DNA of 64,000 nt from Nipponacmea schrenckii. Taxonomy: Eukaryota; Mollusca; Gastropoda; Lottiidae. The position numbers and the translations under genes were made by a program. The DNA is taken from positions 23,360,317-23,424,316 of the forward strand of contig CM060202.1 of assembly GCA_030562195.1 (NCBI GenBank). The letters are read 5' to 3'. Shown here one piece after another: positions 12,623 to 26,260 of this stretch. The notes under the pieces are model-generated. The model worked only from the letters and a program-made list of their open reading frames with translations. It did no database searches and had not been told where the DNA came from. Position 1 is the first letter of the stretch, and every line of letters starts with the position of its first letter.

Positions 12623-15327
12623 AGCCCTATACGTTTAGGGGAATCTAACATTTCCTACAATGAAATAAATCAATCATGGTTCACGTCAAATTCCTATCTA
12701 CTCTAAAAATTATACATATACCTGCACACACCTGTCTTATTAATGCAATTTACCTGTCTTTCATCTTGAATAGATTATGAGATTATCAATAATCCATTAA
12801 TATCACTCACCTACTTCAAACCATCAAACTTTCTTCTGGAAGATTTCATCAAGTATACACCGTTTTTATACCGCTTTGTTTTCATATTTATTTATTCCTC
12901 TTTCATTTCGTATCCTTTATTCATGAGAATTTTATTAGACAGCTCTTCTTTTATATTCTTTAAGATATTTAGTCATTTTGTTCGTGTGTTTGAGGACGTT
13001 GTCTTCTATTGACAGAATTGATAAACAAAGACCACATCAGCATTGTCGTGTTTACGCTTTTTTGCATTTTTTGTACCCTACTTTTTGTTGGTATATTGAG
13101 GGACGTTGCTTTCAATTGAAGAATTAATGATCATTCAATAATCCCCTCTCTTTATGTCCATAGGTCTCCTGTATTGTCGTACATGTCCACGAAGTGACAT
13201 GAGCCGCTTTTTATACAAATATTAATGGGTCTTATGCACTTTCGTTCCGTATACTAAATCACAAAGCTCCTTTATATGATAATACTTTGGGATGTATACA
13301 CTATTTTGTATATCATATTAGGGACCTCAACCCATATGGTTTGTATTTTGAGGGCTCGAGTCCTCTTTTGTACTGCTGTTTACGGACGTTGAATGTTTAG
13401 TGTTTGTTATTTATGATTTTTTAAAGACTTCTCACTACCCTAATCTCTCAACTAATTACCGTTTTTTGCAGAGTTATTAAATGCAAATTACCTGCTTTTA
13501 CGGGGGTGTAATTTTTCAACCATTCTTTTCGTGATTGTTCGGAAATGATACTTGAGGGTAACTTGATATCTAAAGTCTTTGATGTTAAAAGGGAAAGAGA
13601 TAACAAACGTGATGTAAGGAAAATCTACAAGTCTAACAAGGATAAAAAAAAAAGATTTTTTTCTTTAATCGACAGGAATTCGAGGTGTTTTGTATTAAGA
13701 TACGGTATTATTGGGGCCATTCTACTTTAAGTGAGTATTTTACTGCAACATACTGAAATTATATCTTTTTCAATGATATGTTAAAACTCTACCCCATAAT
13801 TTTCAATTTTACACTCTATTATGGCTGATACGTTTTAAAAGGAAAACGAAATTTGAAGCAGAGAATCGACGCCCAGGTTATAAAAGCCAACGACTAAAAC
13901 TTCTTCGTGACATCTCTATCAAAATGCACCTTGAAATGGATATGTTTCTATAACGCCCTTTTTTTATCCATTTAGATATTAAATTCAAAATTCATTTTTA
14001 TGCAGGAAATAATTACTCAATCCTTTTAAACCTATATTATATCATTTTTAATTTCACATATTTTTCTCAAAATTCTCAAACAGTGGCTTCACTATAGATG
14101 AGTGTTGACCCGCGGACTTAATGTTGGTTGTGACCATCTTGGGGTGCCATTTTATTACTATGCTCTCATGCATTACATTCTTGGGAGGGGGAGGGCATGC
14201 TTATGGGGAAAGATCCGTGGACTGGTAGTTGAGCAAAATCGTTTTCAAAGTATTGGAAGGACCATTGTTTGAAAAATTGGAAATTGCATGGAGCTACTTT
14301 ACGTTCAGAAAGGATAACCTTCCATCTCACGCGGCTACTACTTAGCTAAGATTTCAAGTTATTTTTTTCGTAAAACGGTACCCTACCCTTTTATTTTATA
14401 CTTTATACAAGCAAAAAACAACATTGATATAGATAAGACCGCTATAGTAGAATGTTATACTTCAAAATGACGTGTTGAAAGACAATTTTCACCACTTCAA
14501 TGATTGCACCAAGTTGCAAAAGTTCATTTCATGATTAAAGGCATCCTCTCATAATCTTTTATATATATATTAATAACGCTTCTGATTTTTATCTCCGCCA
14601 TTTTGTATCTTTTTCTGGTGACTATAGCAACTATTGTTAGAGGTCTTGTTGTACTTCCGGTTGAGAAAAACACCATGATTGTGTAACGACTTTAATTATC
14701 TTTAATGAAGAAAAGTTCATCGATTGTAATGTTATCTTATCCGATTTACAGTGGCACTGTTCCATATCTGCATGGCTATCAAAGACTGATTAAAGTGCGT
14801 TAAAGAAAGAGGCGAATAGATCGAACGCTTGGCTGTGGAATTTCCGCTGCATAATCTTTTTAAGCTTTAAACGCTTTTTTGATTTTAAAAATTGAACTGA
14901 AGCACGATTCTTTCAAAAATAAGGTTATCCCATAGATTATGCCGTTATTCCCCATCTATATCAACTGTGTGTCTATGTCGGCCCCATGTCATTTGTGGAA
15001 TTCTGTGGGATCCACAGAACCAAGGTTAGTCATGCTTTCGGCCCCTCCAACGCAGTAAAACTCCCATGTGCTTTCCGTGAAGGTGGGACTATTCTTCGAA
15101 TACTTGATTGATATATAAGCTTTTTAAAGGTAGGTAGTAAGAAGGTTAATAAACAAGATAAATAAGGTGTAAGTCTGTCTAGATCAGATAATAAATGTCG
15201 ATCAGGCGTGTTTCAAACCTACAGGTAGGAATTGTACTGTACCGTAATGAGCCTATTGATATACACATACCTTAGTATATCGCACAATTGTTGGATAACA
15301 TATTCTCGAGATGTTTTGAGAATAACC
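12623..15327. other. no gene seen
   Basis: T-rich tracts around 12.85-13.4 kb. A basic 61-codon plus-strand frame at 13545-13730 (KRERDNKRDVRKIYKSNKDK) is not recognised. Promoter-like motifs at 14.6 kb are listed separately. Confidence 0.4.
14590..14665 (-). promoter_or_regulatory. possible promoter motifs (YY1-like and ETS-like)
   Basis: On the minus strand CAAAATGGCGGAG and ACCGGAAGT lie about 50 bp apart, a pairing common in animal housekeeping promoters. No exon was identified next to it. Confidence 0.2.
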
Positions 15328-16033
15328 TAGGTTCTTATCTTCTAACACTGTTTCTAGGATATCCTAGTGTCTTATCTTCTAACACTGTTTCTAGGATATC
15401 CTAGTGTCTTATCTTCTAACACTGTTTCTAGGATATCCTAGGTCTTATCTTCTAACACTGTTTCTAGGATATCCTAAGGTCTTATCTTCTAACACTGTTT
15501 CTAGGATATCCTAGGTCTTATCTTCTAACACTGTTTCTAGGATATCCTAGGGTCTTATCTTCTAACACTGTTTCTAGGATATCCTAGGGTCTTATCTTCT
15601 AACAATGTTTCTAGGATATCCTAGGTTTTTTATCTTCTAACACTGTTTCTAGGATGTCCTAGTCTTTTTGCCTCTAACACTAATTCTAGGATGTCCTCGG
15701 GTCTTATCTTCTAACACTGTTTCTAGGATATCCTAGTGTCTTATCTTCTAACACTGTTTCTAGGATATCCTAAGGTCTTATCTTCTAACACTGTTTCTAG
15801 GATATCCTAGGGTCTTATCTTCTAACACTGTTTCTAGGATATCCTAAGGTCTTATCTTCTAACACTGTTTCTAGGATATCCTAGGTCTTATCTCTAACAC
15901 TGTTTCTAGGATATCCTAAGGTCTTATCTTCTAACACTGTTTCTAGGATATCATAGGGTCTTATCTTATAACACTGTTTCTAGGATATCCTAGAGTCTTA
16001 TCTCCTAACACTGTTTCTAGGAAGTGCTAGTGC
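15328..16033. repeat. minisatellite of about 36-38 bp, about 19 units, each with a palindrome
   Basis: Each unit consists of the spacer GTCTTATCTTCTAACACTG followed by TTT and the perfect palindrome CTAGGATATCCTAG, with 0-2 variable bases between units. Most copies are near identical. The units near 15650-15700 and the last ones are diverged, including losses of the palindrome. Confidence 0.96.
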
Positions 16034-17370
16034 TAAGATTGTTTCAATAATACGGGGCCAGTGGAAATGTGACACTCGTATTTATCTGTACATCTTCATT
16101 CTGATCTCTAAAATGCTTGAGAAATATCTGTCACAAAAATAAATTTATCTTTCCTTTTAGAAGAGAAAGTGAAAACATTGAGCTTCTTTTTAGAATCGAT
16201 TTGTCAGCAAAAGCTGAAAAGAGACCGGAAGTTCTGGTACAATCAATCGGATTGTTTGATTGACATCAGCATCGACTCAAGTAGAACAGTGTGAGACATT
16301 TAAACAGTTGTGAATATTGTAGTAAACATTGGACGTTGAACACCTATGGTTGTATTTCCACGAGACGTTATGGCGTAAAACTCCAGTAACTAATTTCATT
16401 AATTTTTGTTAACCATCCAAAACTGACATAACTTCCAAATATACGTATTATATTTACGTTAAGAGTTCGAATAATTTACACAGAAGACTGCATTATATTG
16501 TGTTTGTAAACAGGAAAAACAACCAGTTCAGCACGTCCTAACATAGATATTCTATAAATACCAACAGCTCCCTATAGATAGTGATTTAACACTGAGGGCG
16601 ATAGGTTACCGAGGGTCGATTGCAACTTTGATTGTTTTGAAAAATTGCGTAGTATTTACCAGAAATCAGGGATCTCAGAATTCCCAAATTAGATGGATAC
16701 CTCTATATTTCTGGATAGTGGAATTGTTTGTTTATTTCTGAATTAAACACTAAAGCTTAGTTCTAGGAATGGAACGATTTCATATAAACATGTATATTAC
16801 TTGACTTTATTAATCTAAAAATAGTTAAATGTCCCTCTGTAGGCTACCCAGCATAGGATACTGTGACACCCTTCTCCCTCTCCCTTGACCCCCAGCCGAT
16901 ATTTTGTATCTGCCTCATTTTTCTTTATTCGTAACTCAAATCCCTAAAAATCATAAAGATATCCAATTGTCAAGTCTGTTTAACATTAGAATCTCGGGCA
17001 TTGACAGAACCAAAACATTATCAAAGAACAGAAAATCACAATGAAATTTCGTGTGCCATTCCACCAGAACAATACCACTGTCAGTCAGATTCAGTAAAAC
17101 TTAATGTGAACTATAAACTAGAACAGGAGTTAAGTAAATTGTATGAAAATAAACCAAGGAGTTGTTGACTTCCTTCTTTATACCTTCGCCACCCCAGACA
17201 GCTCTTTCATACTAACTTTTATATTATATAACAGAAATTATGATATACTTCTCTTAAAATTTTCCATAATAGTGTTCTTGTTATATAATGTTCTATCTAC
17301 TTCTAAATGCCATTCAAACATTATAATTTTCAAATCATTCTGCTGGTTTCTCCACGATGAAATGAAGGTA
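16034..17370. other. no gene seen
   Basis: An ETS-like ACCGGAAGT at about 16225 is the only motif noticed. Confidence 0.4.
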
Positions 17371-17525
17371 CCCGGAGCCGGTTTCACGAAAACTTAACTT
17401 AGGACGATTTTAGTGTTCCAATGGTCAGATTGGTCAATAACTTAAATTGAGTTGTTATTAACCAATTACTGTATTTCTTAAAATCTAGATTGTATCTTTG
17501 TTAAAATTTTGTGAAACAGGTCCCA
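17371..17525 (+). mobile_element. MITE-like inverted-repeat element, family A, best copy
   Basis: The left end (GGTTTCACGAAAACTTAAC) and the inverted right end (CTGTTTCACAAAATTTTAAC) pair over about 25 bp. The inside carries GTTCCAATGGTCAGATTGG. Diverged relatives lie at 38931, 40824, 48262 and 59816. Confidence 0.7.
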
Positions 17526-17604
17526 GGTTGTGTTTTCTGTAGAAGAATAAAAAATCCACAGATAATAATGATTAAAAGTGTGGAATAAATGTATTTTGTC
17601 TTTT

Positions 17605-17860
17605 GTTAAGTCGCCATGTTGCTCAAAGTAACGCCATATTGAAATTTGGTTACTAACAACGACCAATATGAGGAGAATAGAAATGAAACAAGCTGTGAAG
17701 ACAAGTTAGATAAAATTTATTGAAATCAGTTTATCTAAAAGTTTTTATCAATGATGGCGACAGATAAAGATGAAAGATGATTTTTGTTGTCTTGAAATTA
17801 TTTTCCCAGTGATAATCGCCATTTTGATTCTTGGTAGGGGGTCTTTGGTGGGTTTGACAA
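17605..17860 (-). promoter_or_regulatory. cluster of YY1-like motifs
   Basis: CGCCATGTTG, CGCCATATTG and CGCCATTTTG (reverse of CAANATGGCG) lie within 220 bp, with a further GATGGCGACA on the plus strand. The motif resembles the animal YY1 site. A promoter role is only inferred; no gene start was identified. Confidence 0.25.
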
Positions 17861-18927
17861 GTGTGATAAGAGTGAATGATGCTCCACACTCCTCGCTTCA
17901 TTATCATTTATACAGTTTACATAGAAATTAGCGAGTTGGCTTGAAATATTTCACACATTTTCTACATCAAATATTCCTAAATATACAAATTACTTTTCAT
18001 CTCCACGGGGATTCCCTCATTCTAATTATAACCTATTACGTCACGAGTTGTTAACGTCATGTTCACGCGAGGAAAGGAACCATATGAGGAATTTCTTGTT
18101 TATTTGACATTTAATGGACCAAATTCTGGAGGAATTCCATCATTGTTTTGTGTTTGTATGATTTGAGAAATACCATGCTGTTAAAATTCCTGAGCATGTT
18201 TTGATCTGGTTTTGGCCTACTCGTGTATCAGATCCAAAACAATGGAAAAATGTGCATTATTTTAATGCCTGGGTGACAGGACACATTCCCTTAAAGACCA
18301 AAATTATGTGTGTCATATTCCTTGAATATTTTACGAGCAGCCCTTGAAGACTAAAATGATCTTAAGCATCTTAATGAATAATAATCGATGTATGCTCAAA
18401 TCACCAACACAGCTGTTCCGGAAACAGGAAAACCCAGTTTTCTTGCCAATATAACAGCATTTAGTAATTTAGTAAAAACATCCATTGGCCTATTTCAACT
18501 GGTGATAAAGTTGAAGATTATTACTGATTACTATGGACTTCAATCTAAATTTTATCATTTTAAAAGTTTTATCTTAGTTTTTTATCATTTATCCTCAAAT
18601 TTAGAGTTAACAATTTATAGATTAGATACTCTGACACATTTTCCTCTTGATCAAAGTAACTGCTTGGTAATCTACAAAAATAAACTTTTCTAATCTATAT
18701 TGACTCATTTTCCAGTCGTTTTTGTTAGACATGAAGAACTACTACCCAAGTATTATAGATATTCTTTACGGATACATACTGTAGGCCTATATCTGTATGT
18801 TCAAGACAGGACAGGCGCATTTTAGTCGTGGCTCCATACACTATTCAATTGAACCTTGAAAATGCAAAAATATATCGGACTAGGAGAAAATGTTAGGCAG
18901 TAATTTTTAAATTCGTTTGTGATGAAT

Positions 18928-19072
18928 GCAACGCTAACCTCGCTAACCTGAGACGGTTCAATCCTAGCAAGGGTCGGGATGAAGTCGTTCGGATGGGACA
19001 ATAAACGGAGGGCCCGTGTGTTTTTTAGTTTAGGTGCAGAAGAGTAGGACGTAAAACTCCATTCATTTCATA
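18928..19072 (+). mobile_element. SINE-like element with tRNA-like B box and common 3' end
   Basis: An upstream part holds GACGGTTCAATCCT (B-box-like) and GTCGTTCGGATGGGACAA. The 3' part is GAAGAGTAGGACGTAAAACT followed by ATTCATTTCAT. That 3' part recurs at about ten places in the window. Confidence 0.65.
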
Positions 19073-19735
19073 GCCTTACATTTTTTCAGACAAGACAAAT
19101 GTAGCTCAAGGTAAAACAAAAAGTCTAAGACTTAAAATTCCTGGGATATATCTTAATTATATTGAAACTTCTCCAAACAATTCGTCAGATTTCACCGCCA
19201 AACGGCAGCAGGTTGATAAAATTCTGACAGACGAGATTTTTCCCGCCATATTCCTGTCGGCATTACGTCATAGATCAAAGAAAACATAAGAAACCGGTGC
19301 CTTTGATGTAAGATGAAATCCCAGGCAACAAGAAATATTTAATTTATCAACCAAAACATCAGGTCAGGAAAACCTTTGATTGAAAAATGTGAGGATGTTC
19401 TCGTTAACTGCTTTTGTTTGATATTGAATTGTTCACTTCATTGGTGTTTTTTTTTCTTTGCGGGTCAGTTCCATAAATTTGATACCCATTCGAAAAGAGA
19501 TCTTGTGAATAGAGTAAAGTTAAACATTTATCACCAAAAAAAAACTGTTTGAAATTTGAAGAGTTGAAGGTCGAGTCTCTACGTGAAACAACATTAAGAT
19601 AAACTCAGGAGATTTCTATTAAATTTTATCAGTTCTAAGTTTTTTTTTCCATAAAATTCCATTCAGTGATATCTTTTCTTTAACTTTAATTACCATGGAG
19701 TTTATATAGAAATCGTTGTCTTTCCCCTGTCAGTG

Positions 19736-19940
19736 ATGCAGGTTGGAGGGGATGACATGGAAAAGGCTTCTTCTAGTCGTTCGGTTGGGTTCACTCAAGA
19801 GTTGGAAATCGGAAAAATATTAGGCTGGTTCCGCTGTCCTGATGCTTCCCTCATTGCACACTGCATGGCGTTAACTTCACTGGCCCATTAGGTGCGGAGC
19901 AGTGTGACGTCAAGCCCCGTTTATTTCATTTCATCATAAG
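19736..19940 (+). mobile_element. SINE-like element, long copy
   Basis: It carries the central part (CCGCTGTCCTGATGCTTCCC, then GCACACTGCATGGCGTTAAC) and the 3' part (TAGGTGCGGAGCAGTGTGAC), ending ATTTCATTTCAT. Confidence 0.6.
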
Positions 19941-22900
19941 GCATATTACCTTAACGAATGTTGCTACCATACAGTAATTAATTGCTGAATATCAGCAATT
20001 ATGGGCACACGGCAACTCTTTTATTCGAACCATTATGAAGCTTCATCACGTTATAAACTTATTTGTACGGGAAATGCAACACTTTAGTTTATATCCAAAG
20101 GCATTTGTAGACAAGGTGGTTTGTAAAATAGAAAAATATTCATTATTACCAAAGCTTACTTTGAAGTACTACATGTCTTTTCGCGATGATTTACCGGAGC
20201 GAAATATTCTCCAGGAAATCTCAAATTGTCACGGAAGATTTTTTTGAGTGCGTCTAATGTCCTGTTTTCTCAAGGAAGATCATAATATCAACCCATTGAA
20301 AGTCATTTGCAAGGAGCTTGATCATACAGGAGGGCTCCTTTGTATGTACATGTACTCAAGTTGTACAATTTAGAAGCTTATTGAAGTTGGTCCAAGTGTT
20401 TCCTCGTCTGAACTACCTGTCACAGATAGAGAAGATAACATTGATAAGATACTAACAGTTGAAAAGGGTCGGAACAAGATAAAACTCTGATGTAAGCCAA
20501 CGTTTAGATAAAGGTAAACAGGTCGAACTCAGATATGGTTGTTTGCTTACTTCATTTATGTAATTTTCAATTGATGAAAGTTCAATAATATGCTTTAAAC
20601 ATTTTGCATGCTTTTTGTGTATAAGTTCATTATTAAGACTACGGTTGAAATTTCAACGTTTTGTATGATACTTTAAGAGCAAAATGGTTCAATAGTTACG
20701 AATTTTATGAAATATGCAATTATATGGTAACAAACGTAAGTAATGAAATCAAATAAAGCGGAACTCTTTCTGGGCGCGGTTTTGTTTCGTGGTATCTAGG
20801 GCTCAATCAACTATCGGACTTTAAAGTGGACTTATAGGTTGGATGTAAAAAATTAATTAAGTCAACACAGACAAGTTTTAAATCACTGCAAGCTGTATGA
20901 ATTTCTTGGTGGTACCATGGTGATTTGTCAGAGACAGTCGCACGGATTTATATTCTAACGAGTCACAATAAGATAAGAATTGAATCACGAGACATGTCTA
21001 TTTCTGATGTAAGGATTACAAGATAAGATAAGTCCGATAAGAAAAATAAACTGGTAGATCATTATTTGTTATTTAGAAATCTATTACACCTAGTTTGTTC
21101 AAGTACGCCGAGTAGTGTGGGTAGAAAATGATTAATGGTTACCAATAAACAATATTAGGTAGCTTATTTTGTCCAAGTGGACGCCAAGTCTACACACCAA
21201 ATCTAGAGGGGAAATAGCTAAAAAACACGGTTTATAACACAATAGACCAACATCGGAAACATTTTTAGAATGGACAGTTTGACAGAAGAGAACAATCTTG
21301 CTTCCATCTTCATGGCGTTACCTTTCATCAATCGACCAAACAGGACCAGAAAGTTTGGCCTTAACTTCTATTTAATGTCACGATATAATTTTAGAAAACT
21401 TATTGATATTTGATACTGACTGCTGCTGTATTGTTAATTTCCATTGCTTAAATCTCAAATCTCAAATTAGGGTAGGAAAATACTAACCAGGGCTCGGCTC
21501 CACAAAAAATTTAGATTCGTGACCCCGTTTTTAACAAAGAGCTGAAACGTCCCTGGTGTATTGACCATTAATGATCATAATCTGGTAATAACTCCCGAAT
21601 CAAAAAGTTCAAATGTCACAACCAATTTCAGGAAAACTTGAAAATGGATTAAAATGAAATCAAGTGCCTTTGATAAAACTCAGCAAGATTCGGATTCTGA
21701 GAGATCAAAAGTTAGGACTGTAATGAAGTGGAAAGGGGGTCAAAGTTAAGAGGATTTAGGTTTAACCCTTTATATTCTGATCTCCTCTCAGACCTCCTCC
21801 TTATCAACTCTGTTATGATATAAGGGCTCAGTAGGGGTTAATTAATATAACGGGCTTAATAAGGAACTGTACTAACTTAATTTTACTAATTTACTTAAAT
21901 ATTTAACCATACACGACTTCATGGCGAGAAGGAAATAAAGTGGCTGTCACGTCAAACCTCCCATGGCCAAATTGGACCCACCCTTTGCATTGAATATACG
22001 TTTGAAAATGGCCTGCTTCATCACGTTATAATTTAAAAAATAATAATTAAGGCATGCATTGACATAACAATAACAACATGTATAGCCTTCATAACATTTT
22101 CTTCCAATTAAAGACTGATGTAAATTTATCCCGTTTTATACCAATTTGGTTTCAAGTTGCAACGATCCTCGCAGAAATAATGTATAATGCTCAAAAATCT
22201 GACTGAGAAATTTGCAATCACGACACCGTTGAATTGAACATCGCCCTAAAAACCGAAGTTTAAAACATCTTGAAATAACACTAGGTAAAACTTATTTTTG
22301 AAAAAGAGTTTTAAAGTCTTAATTATGTTCAATTAATTAGAAATAAATATTTTATTTCAACAAAATAACTTCAATAAACCTTAATGAGAGTATATCCCCA
22401 AAAGAGCAATAGAAATCCTTTCAAAAGCCCCTGAGGTAACTCTTGAAGAATACCTGGCTTTAAACTTTGTCACGAAAAAGAAAAGGTAATTACCTTTAAT
22501 TAGTCCTATAAATAAAAAGTGGTAATTAAACAACAAAGTGGTATAATTTTATTTTTACGACATTTCTACTTTGAGATTTATAGCATCCTTAAGGCAGGAC
22601 AAATCCTTTAATCCTGAAGGCAAACATTCATTAAAAGGGATTCACACCATCCTATGTTTTTAAGGGTTTGAAAGTGTTGCAAGAAACCTTGAAGAACAAT
22701 AATTTAAGCCTTTCAGCAAATCTTATAAACCCCTTACAATGTAATAAATTAAAAACATAAAAAATATTGTGATAGGGTATACAGCTAATAAAATGGTTAA
22801 TTAGGGAGATCTCCACTTTAAAAATACTTAAAATGTCAAAGGGTGACAATTGTGCAATATTGGTCCCTTGGGTACAAGATCGGAAAGTGACATTCAGTCT

Positions 22901-23227
22901 TTGTAAGCCACAAACAGCAAACCGAACCGTCATGTACCTTGCCAAATTGTAATCCTTAAGTAAAATTCTTTTCACTGACACAATCAATGAGATAGACACG
23001 AAATGAGTTAAAAAGCCATCTATGAAGATGCAATTGATTGACATAGCATAAAATAAGCGATATCACTTTTGCAAAAGAGAACATTCATTTAAAAAATGTA
23101 CCCTTTTATAAATCTTCGGTTAATCTAGGTAAATCTAAAAAATCTTTTGACATTCATCTTGAAGACAAACTTGTATATTTGAATTTTCTACATACTCCAT
23201 CAATAATCTAACCTTGTCTTCGTTAAT

Positions 23228-23276
23228 CCATTAATACAGAAGAGTAGGGCGTAAAACTCCATTTTATTTAATGAAA
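23228..23276 (+). mobile_element. SINE-like 3' fragment
   Basis: AGAAGAGTAGGGCGTAAAAC followed by TCCATTTTATTTAATG. A second shorter scrap (CAAGACGTAAAACTCTATTT) is at about 23328-23352. Confidence 0.5.
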
Positions 23277-24016
23277 ACAATCCAATTCTATGTTGATTGA
23301 TACTATGTTTTAAACATTTGTAAATTTCAAGACGTAAAACTCTATTTCGCTTTATTACAAAAATCCGATTTCTATGTGGGTTGATACTATGTTTTAAACA
23401 TTTCAAAATTTCAAGCCATAACAATTCTGTCTACAGGTTGCTTTACCATGAACAAAATTTCAACAAATTAAACAGATTTTACCTCATAAATTAAAGATAA
23501 AAGAGAAGTGTGAAAATAATAATTAAAGCAAATTAACTTTCATGGACATTTAAGAACCCTTATTGACGTGACTATAGTTTTAGTGTCCCTAACACGGAGT
23601 AAACATATTATGAAAAACACGTGCATAGGATTTAGGTAGTCTACTTATAATAAACAGCCAATTAGTCACTAATTAAAAATAACTAATTAGTGGATATAAA
23701 TGATTATGATGAACAATATACCGCCTTTGATCTTTATAATGCACTGTATTTAAAGGATATATACCAGTCAAATGACGTGATATATGACGTATCAAATAAA
23801 TATTATCAAAGGAGGTAAGACGATGGGAGCTAATATACAGACTGCCTTGAATTTAATTTTGATATATGACAGTATAAAACAATTTAAACCTTTAAGACGC
23901 CTACTTAAGAGCAGGTTCTATTGAAGTTAAATTTTGATAAATTGGGGAAATTAAACTATTAGTATTCAAAGGTTATATCCCAAATGTGACCAGCTTAAAA
24001 ACATGCTTCTGAATTG

Positions 24017-24027
24017 CCCCCCCCCCC
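24017..24027. repeat. poly-C tract
   Basis: Eleven consecutive C, one of three such tracts in the window. Confidence 0.85.
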
Positions 24028-26235
24028 ACAAACCTTTAAAAGTGGCTAAACGTTGCGAACACATTCCTGGTGATTTTTAAAAAAATGTTACATTTTTATA
24101 GAGAACAGGTTACCGATTTTGTAATGTGTTTTTCAAATAGTTTCCGCAAATAGTTAATAATCATTATCAACGATATCTTTGAAAAAAACAATTTGATGGT
24201 TGACCTGAAGAGAATTGGGAATTATAACAACTACTCGTAAGCTTTAAACGAAATCATTGTTTTAAAATACCATACCATTTCAATTCGTTTTAATATTTTA
24301 GGAGAATTTCAAAAATTTGTTTTAAACCAACGCAATCATTACTAGAAAAAAACTGGCATTTTTTCTTAATTCCTGAAATTTTATAAGAAGGCCTCACATG
24401 GAATAGATATATCATAGAAGCAATAAATTTCTACACGAAACAAAAATTTGAAAGTTTCAAGGTTTAAATCGTAGTTGGAGTTTTTATATCTCTACAGGGG
24501 AGTTACGCAAGGTGCATTACTTCTGCCTTTCTCTTTAAACATTTGTGTGAATAAATCTGAGACGATTTCATAGGGGACTCATGTGGTTTTAATTACTTCA
24601 AAATCTTACAAAAACGATACCAACATTTGATTTTTATCGCAGAGATCACAGCAAGTGTAGTCGACTCGGGCTGTGATAAATGACTCGCAAGTTTTCGAGA
24701 TAGCATTTCAAGTCTGGATGTGAAACATTTTGACAGATTTTTCGAGTTTGTTTTCTGTAATTTTCTCATCAAACTTACATCATTATTCACAAAGGTTACA
24801 GACGTTTGACAGATTGCGAATTAGCTTGAAAATTAGAAATAATTGAAAAAATAATTTTTTTATTTCTTCTAAAAAAATGAAACAACAAATCAAGTATTCT
24901 TAAAAATAAAATAATCTGTAGAAATTCCTTCCAAAATAATACTTTTCATTTTCAATTTATTTTCCGTATTCCTTTAATTACTTTACTGCTAAACGCTGTA
25001 TATGTACTACAATGCCTAGTTTGCTATTCAATCGACGCTGCATACTTGCATATAGCTGGATAAGGAATTAGACTGGTGACGAAATGGAAGAACACTTGCT
25101 TTTCATTGAGTCTATTATTGTATTTGGAGAGACCAGACATCATAAAAAAGCTTCAGTATAATAAATGGGAAATGAAATTGCGATAATTTGTTAAGAGTTT
25201 CCAGTCCATTTCATACAACCTGTTCCATTTCAACTATCTTCTTTCTGAGTTAAGATCATAAATCACTCAGGGTGACTGGTCAGACTCAGAATGGTTTCTT
25301 TGATCAGATGGGTCACGTTAAAACCCGTCTTAAAAGATACTAACTGGACATCACATATATTTCATACAAGTATGCAGACACTAGTTTGATAGTTGAGTGA
25401 AAGATAAAAACTATATTTTACAAGGACAGCAATTTTCTACTAGCTGATCCATAGCCAAACCTCTTGGCATTGATCTTAACTGGACATAAAAAAATTTGTT
25501 TTATATGCAGACATTTTCAGTCAATCACTGGAGCACGTGTTCCAGTTGGGAAAACAAAACTACCACTTCGCTGTTACTTGGCTACCAGGAGAGAAATTAC
25601 AACATTCTGTTCTATTAATACAGTAATCATCATTAAGAAAATCAAATAGATTAAAATCTAGTTAGTTGAATGAAAATTAATCATGGGGCTCCGAAAGGGA
25701 AATTCAATAAGCATGTCATGGCATGGTTTCATTATAAGGCTGTGTAACTCTTATGGCCCCAACTGATGAAAGTCAGAGAGGATCTGAAAAGTCAAATTTA
25801 CCGAAGCATCATTAAGGATGATTTAATTACGTTGGTCTTTCACCTAAATCGACCCCCTATCTCAATTTGTAAGCTGACCCTGTTTAGAATAATATCCAGA
25901 AGGTAGCCAGATAAGCAAACGAGGGTCTGTAGAAAAGATCAAGCTGGCTTAACCTATCTTTGTGCTTCATGCAAGAACATGCGACCGTATCTTTTGTCCC
26001 TCAAAATGATTCTAGACTAACTTGTGGTGCTTTGCAGACCCACTGTACTGCCAAACTAAAGTAAATACAAAGGTCAATCTACCATTATTACCATCAAGTG
26101 ATTTAAGGTGCTGTCGATAGGTTAAAGAGGGGCTGTAAGGGTTAACAAGGATAATGATATTTATTTTACTTATCGCGACGCTTTAATGGTATTTTAAGTA
26201 GGTTTGTCTTATAATGCATTGGCCACCTTACCCGA

Positions 26236-26260
26236 TTATTATTATTATTATTATTATTGA
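26236..26260. repeat. ATT microsatellite
   Basis: An uninterrupted run of ATT trinucleotides. Confidence 0.9.

Noticed and set aside
15328..16033. Regular repeats resembling a CRISPR array
   Set aside because: No unique spacers between the units, and the setting is eukaryotic; it is a minisatellite.
18388..18693. 101-codon plus-strand frame
   Set aside because: Low-complexity hydrophobic and Lys-rich reading without domain or promoter context.
22652..23044. 130-codon minus-strand frame
   Set aside because: A+T-driven composition, no domain, no supporting signals.
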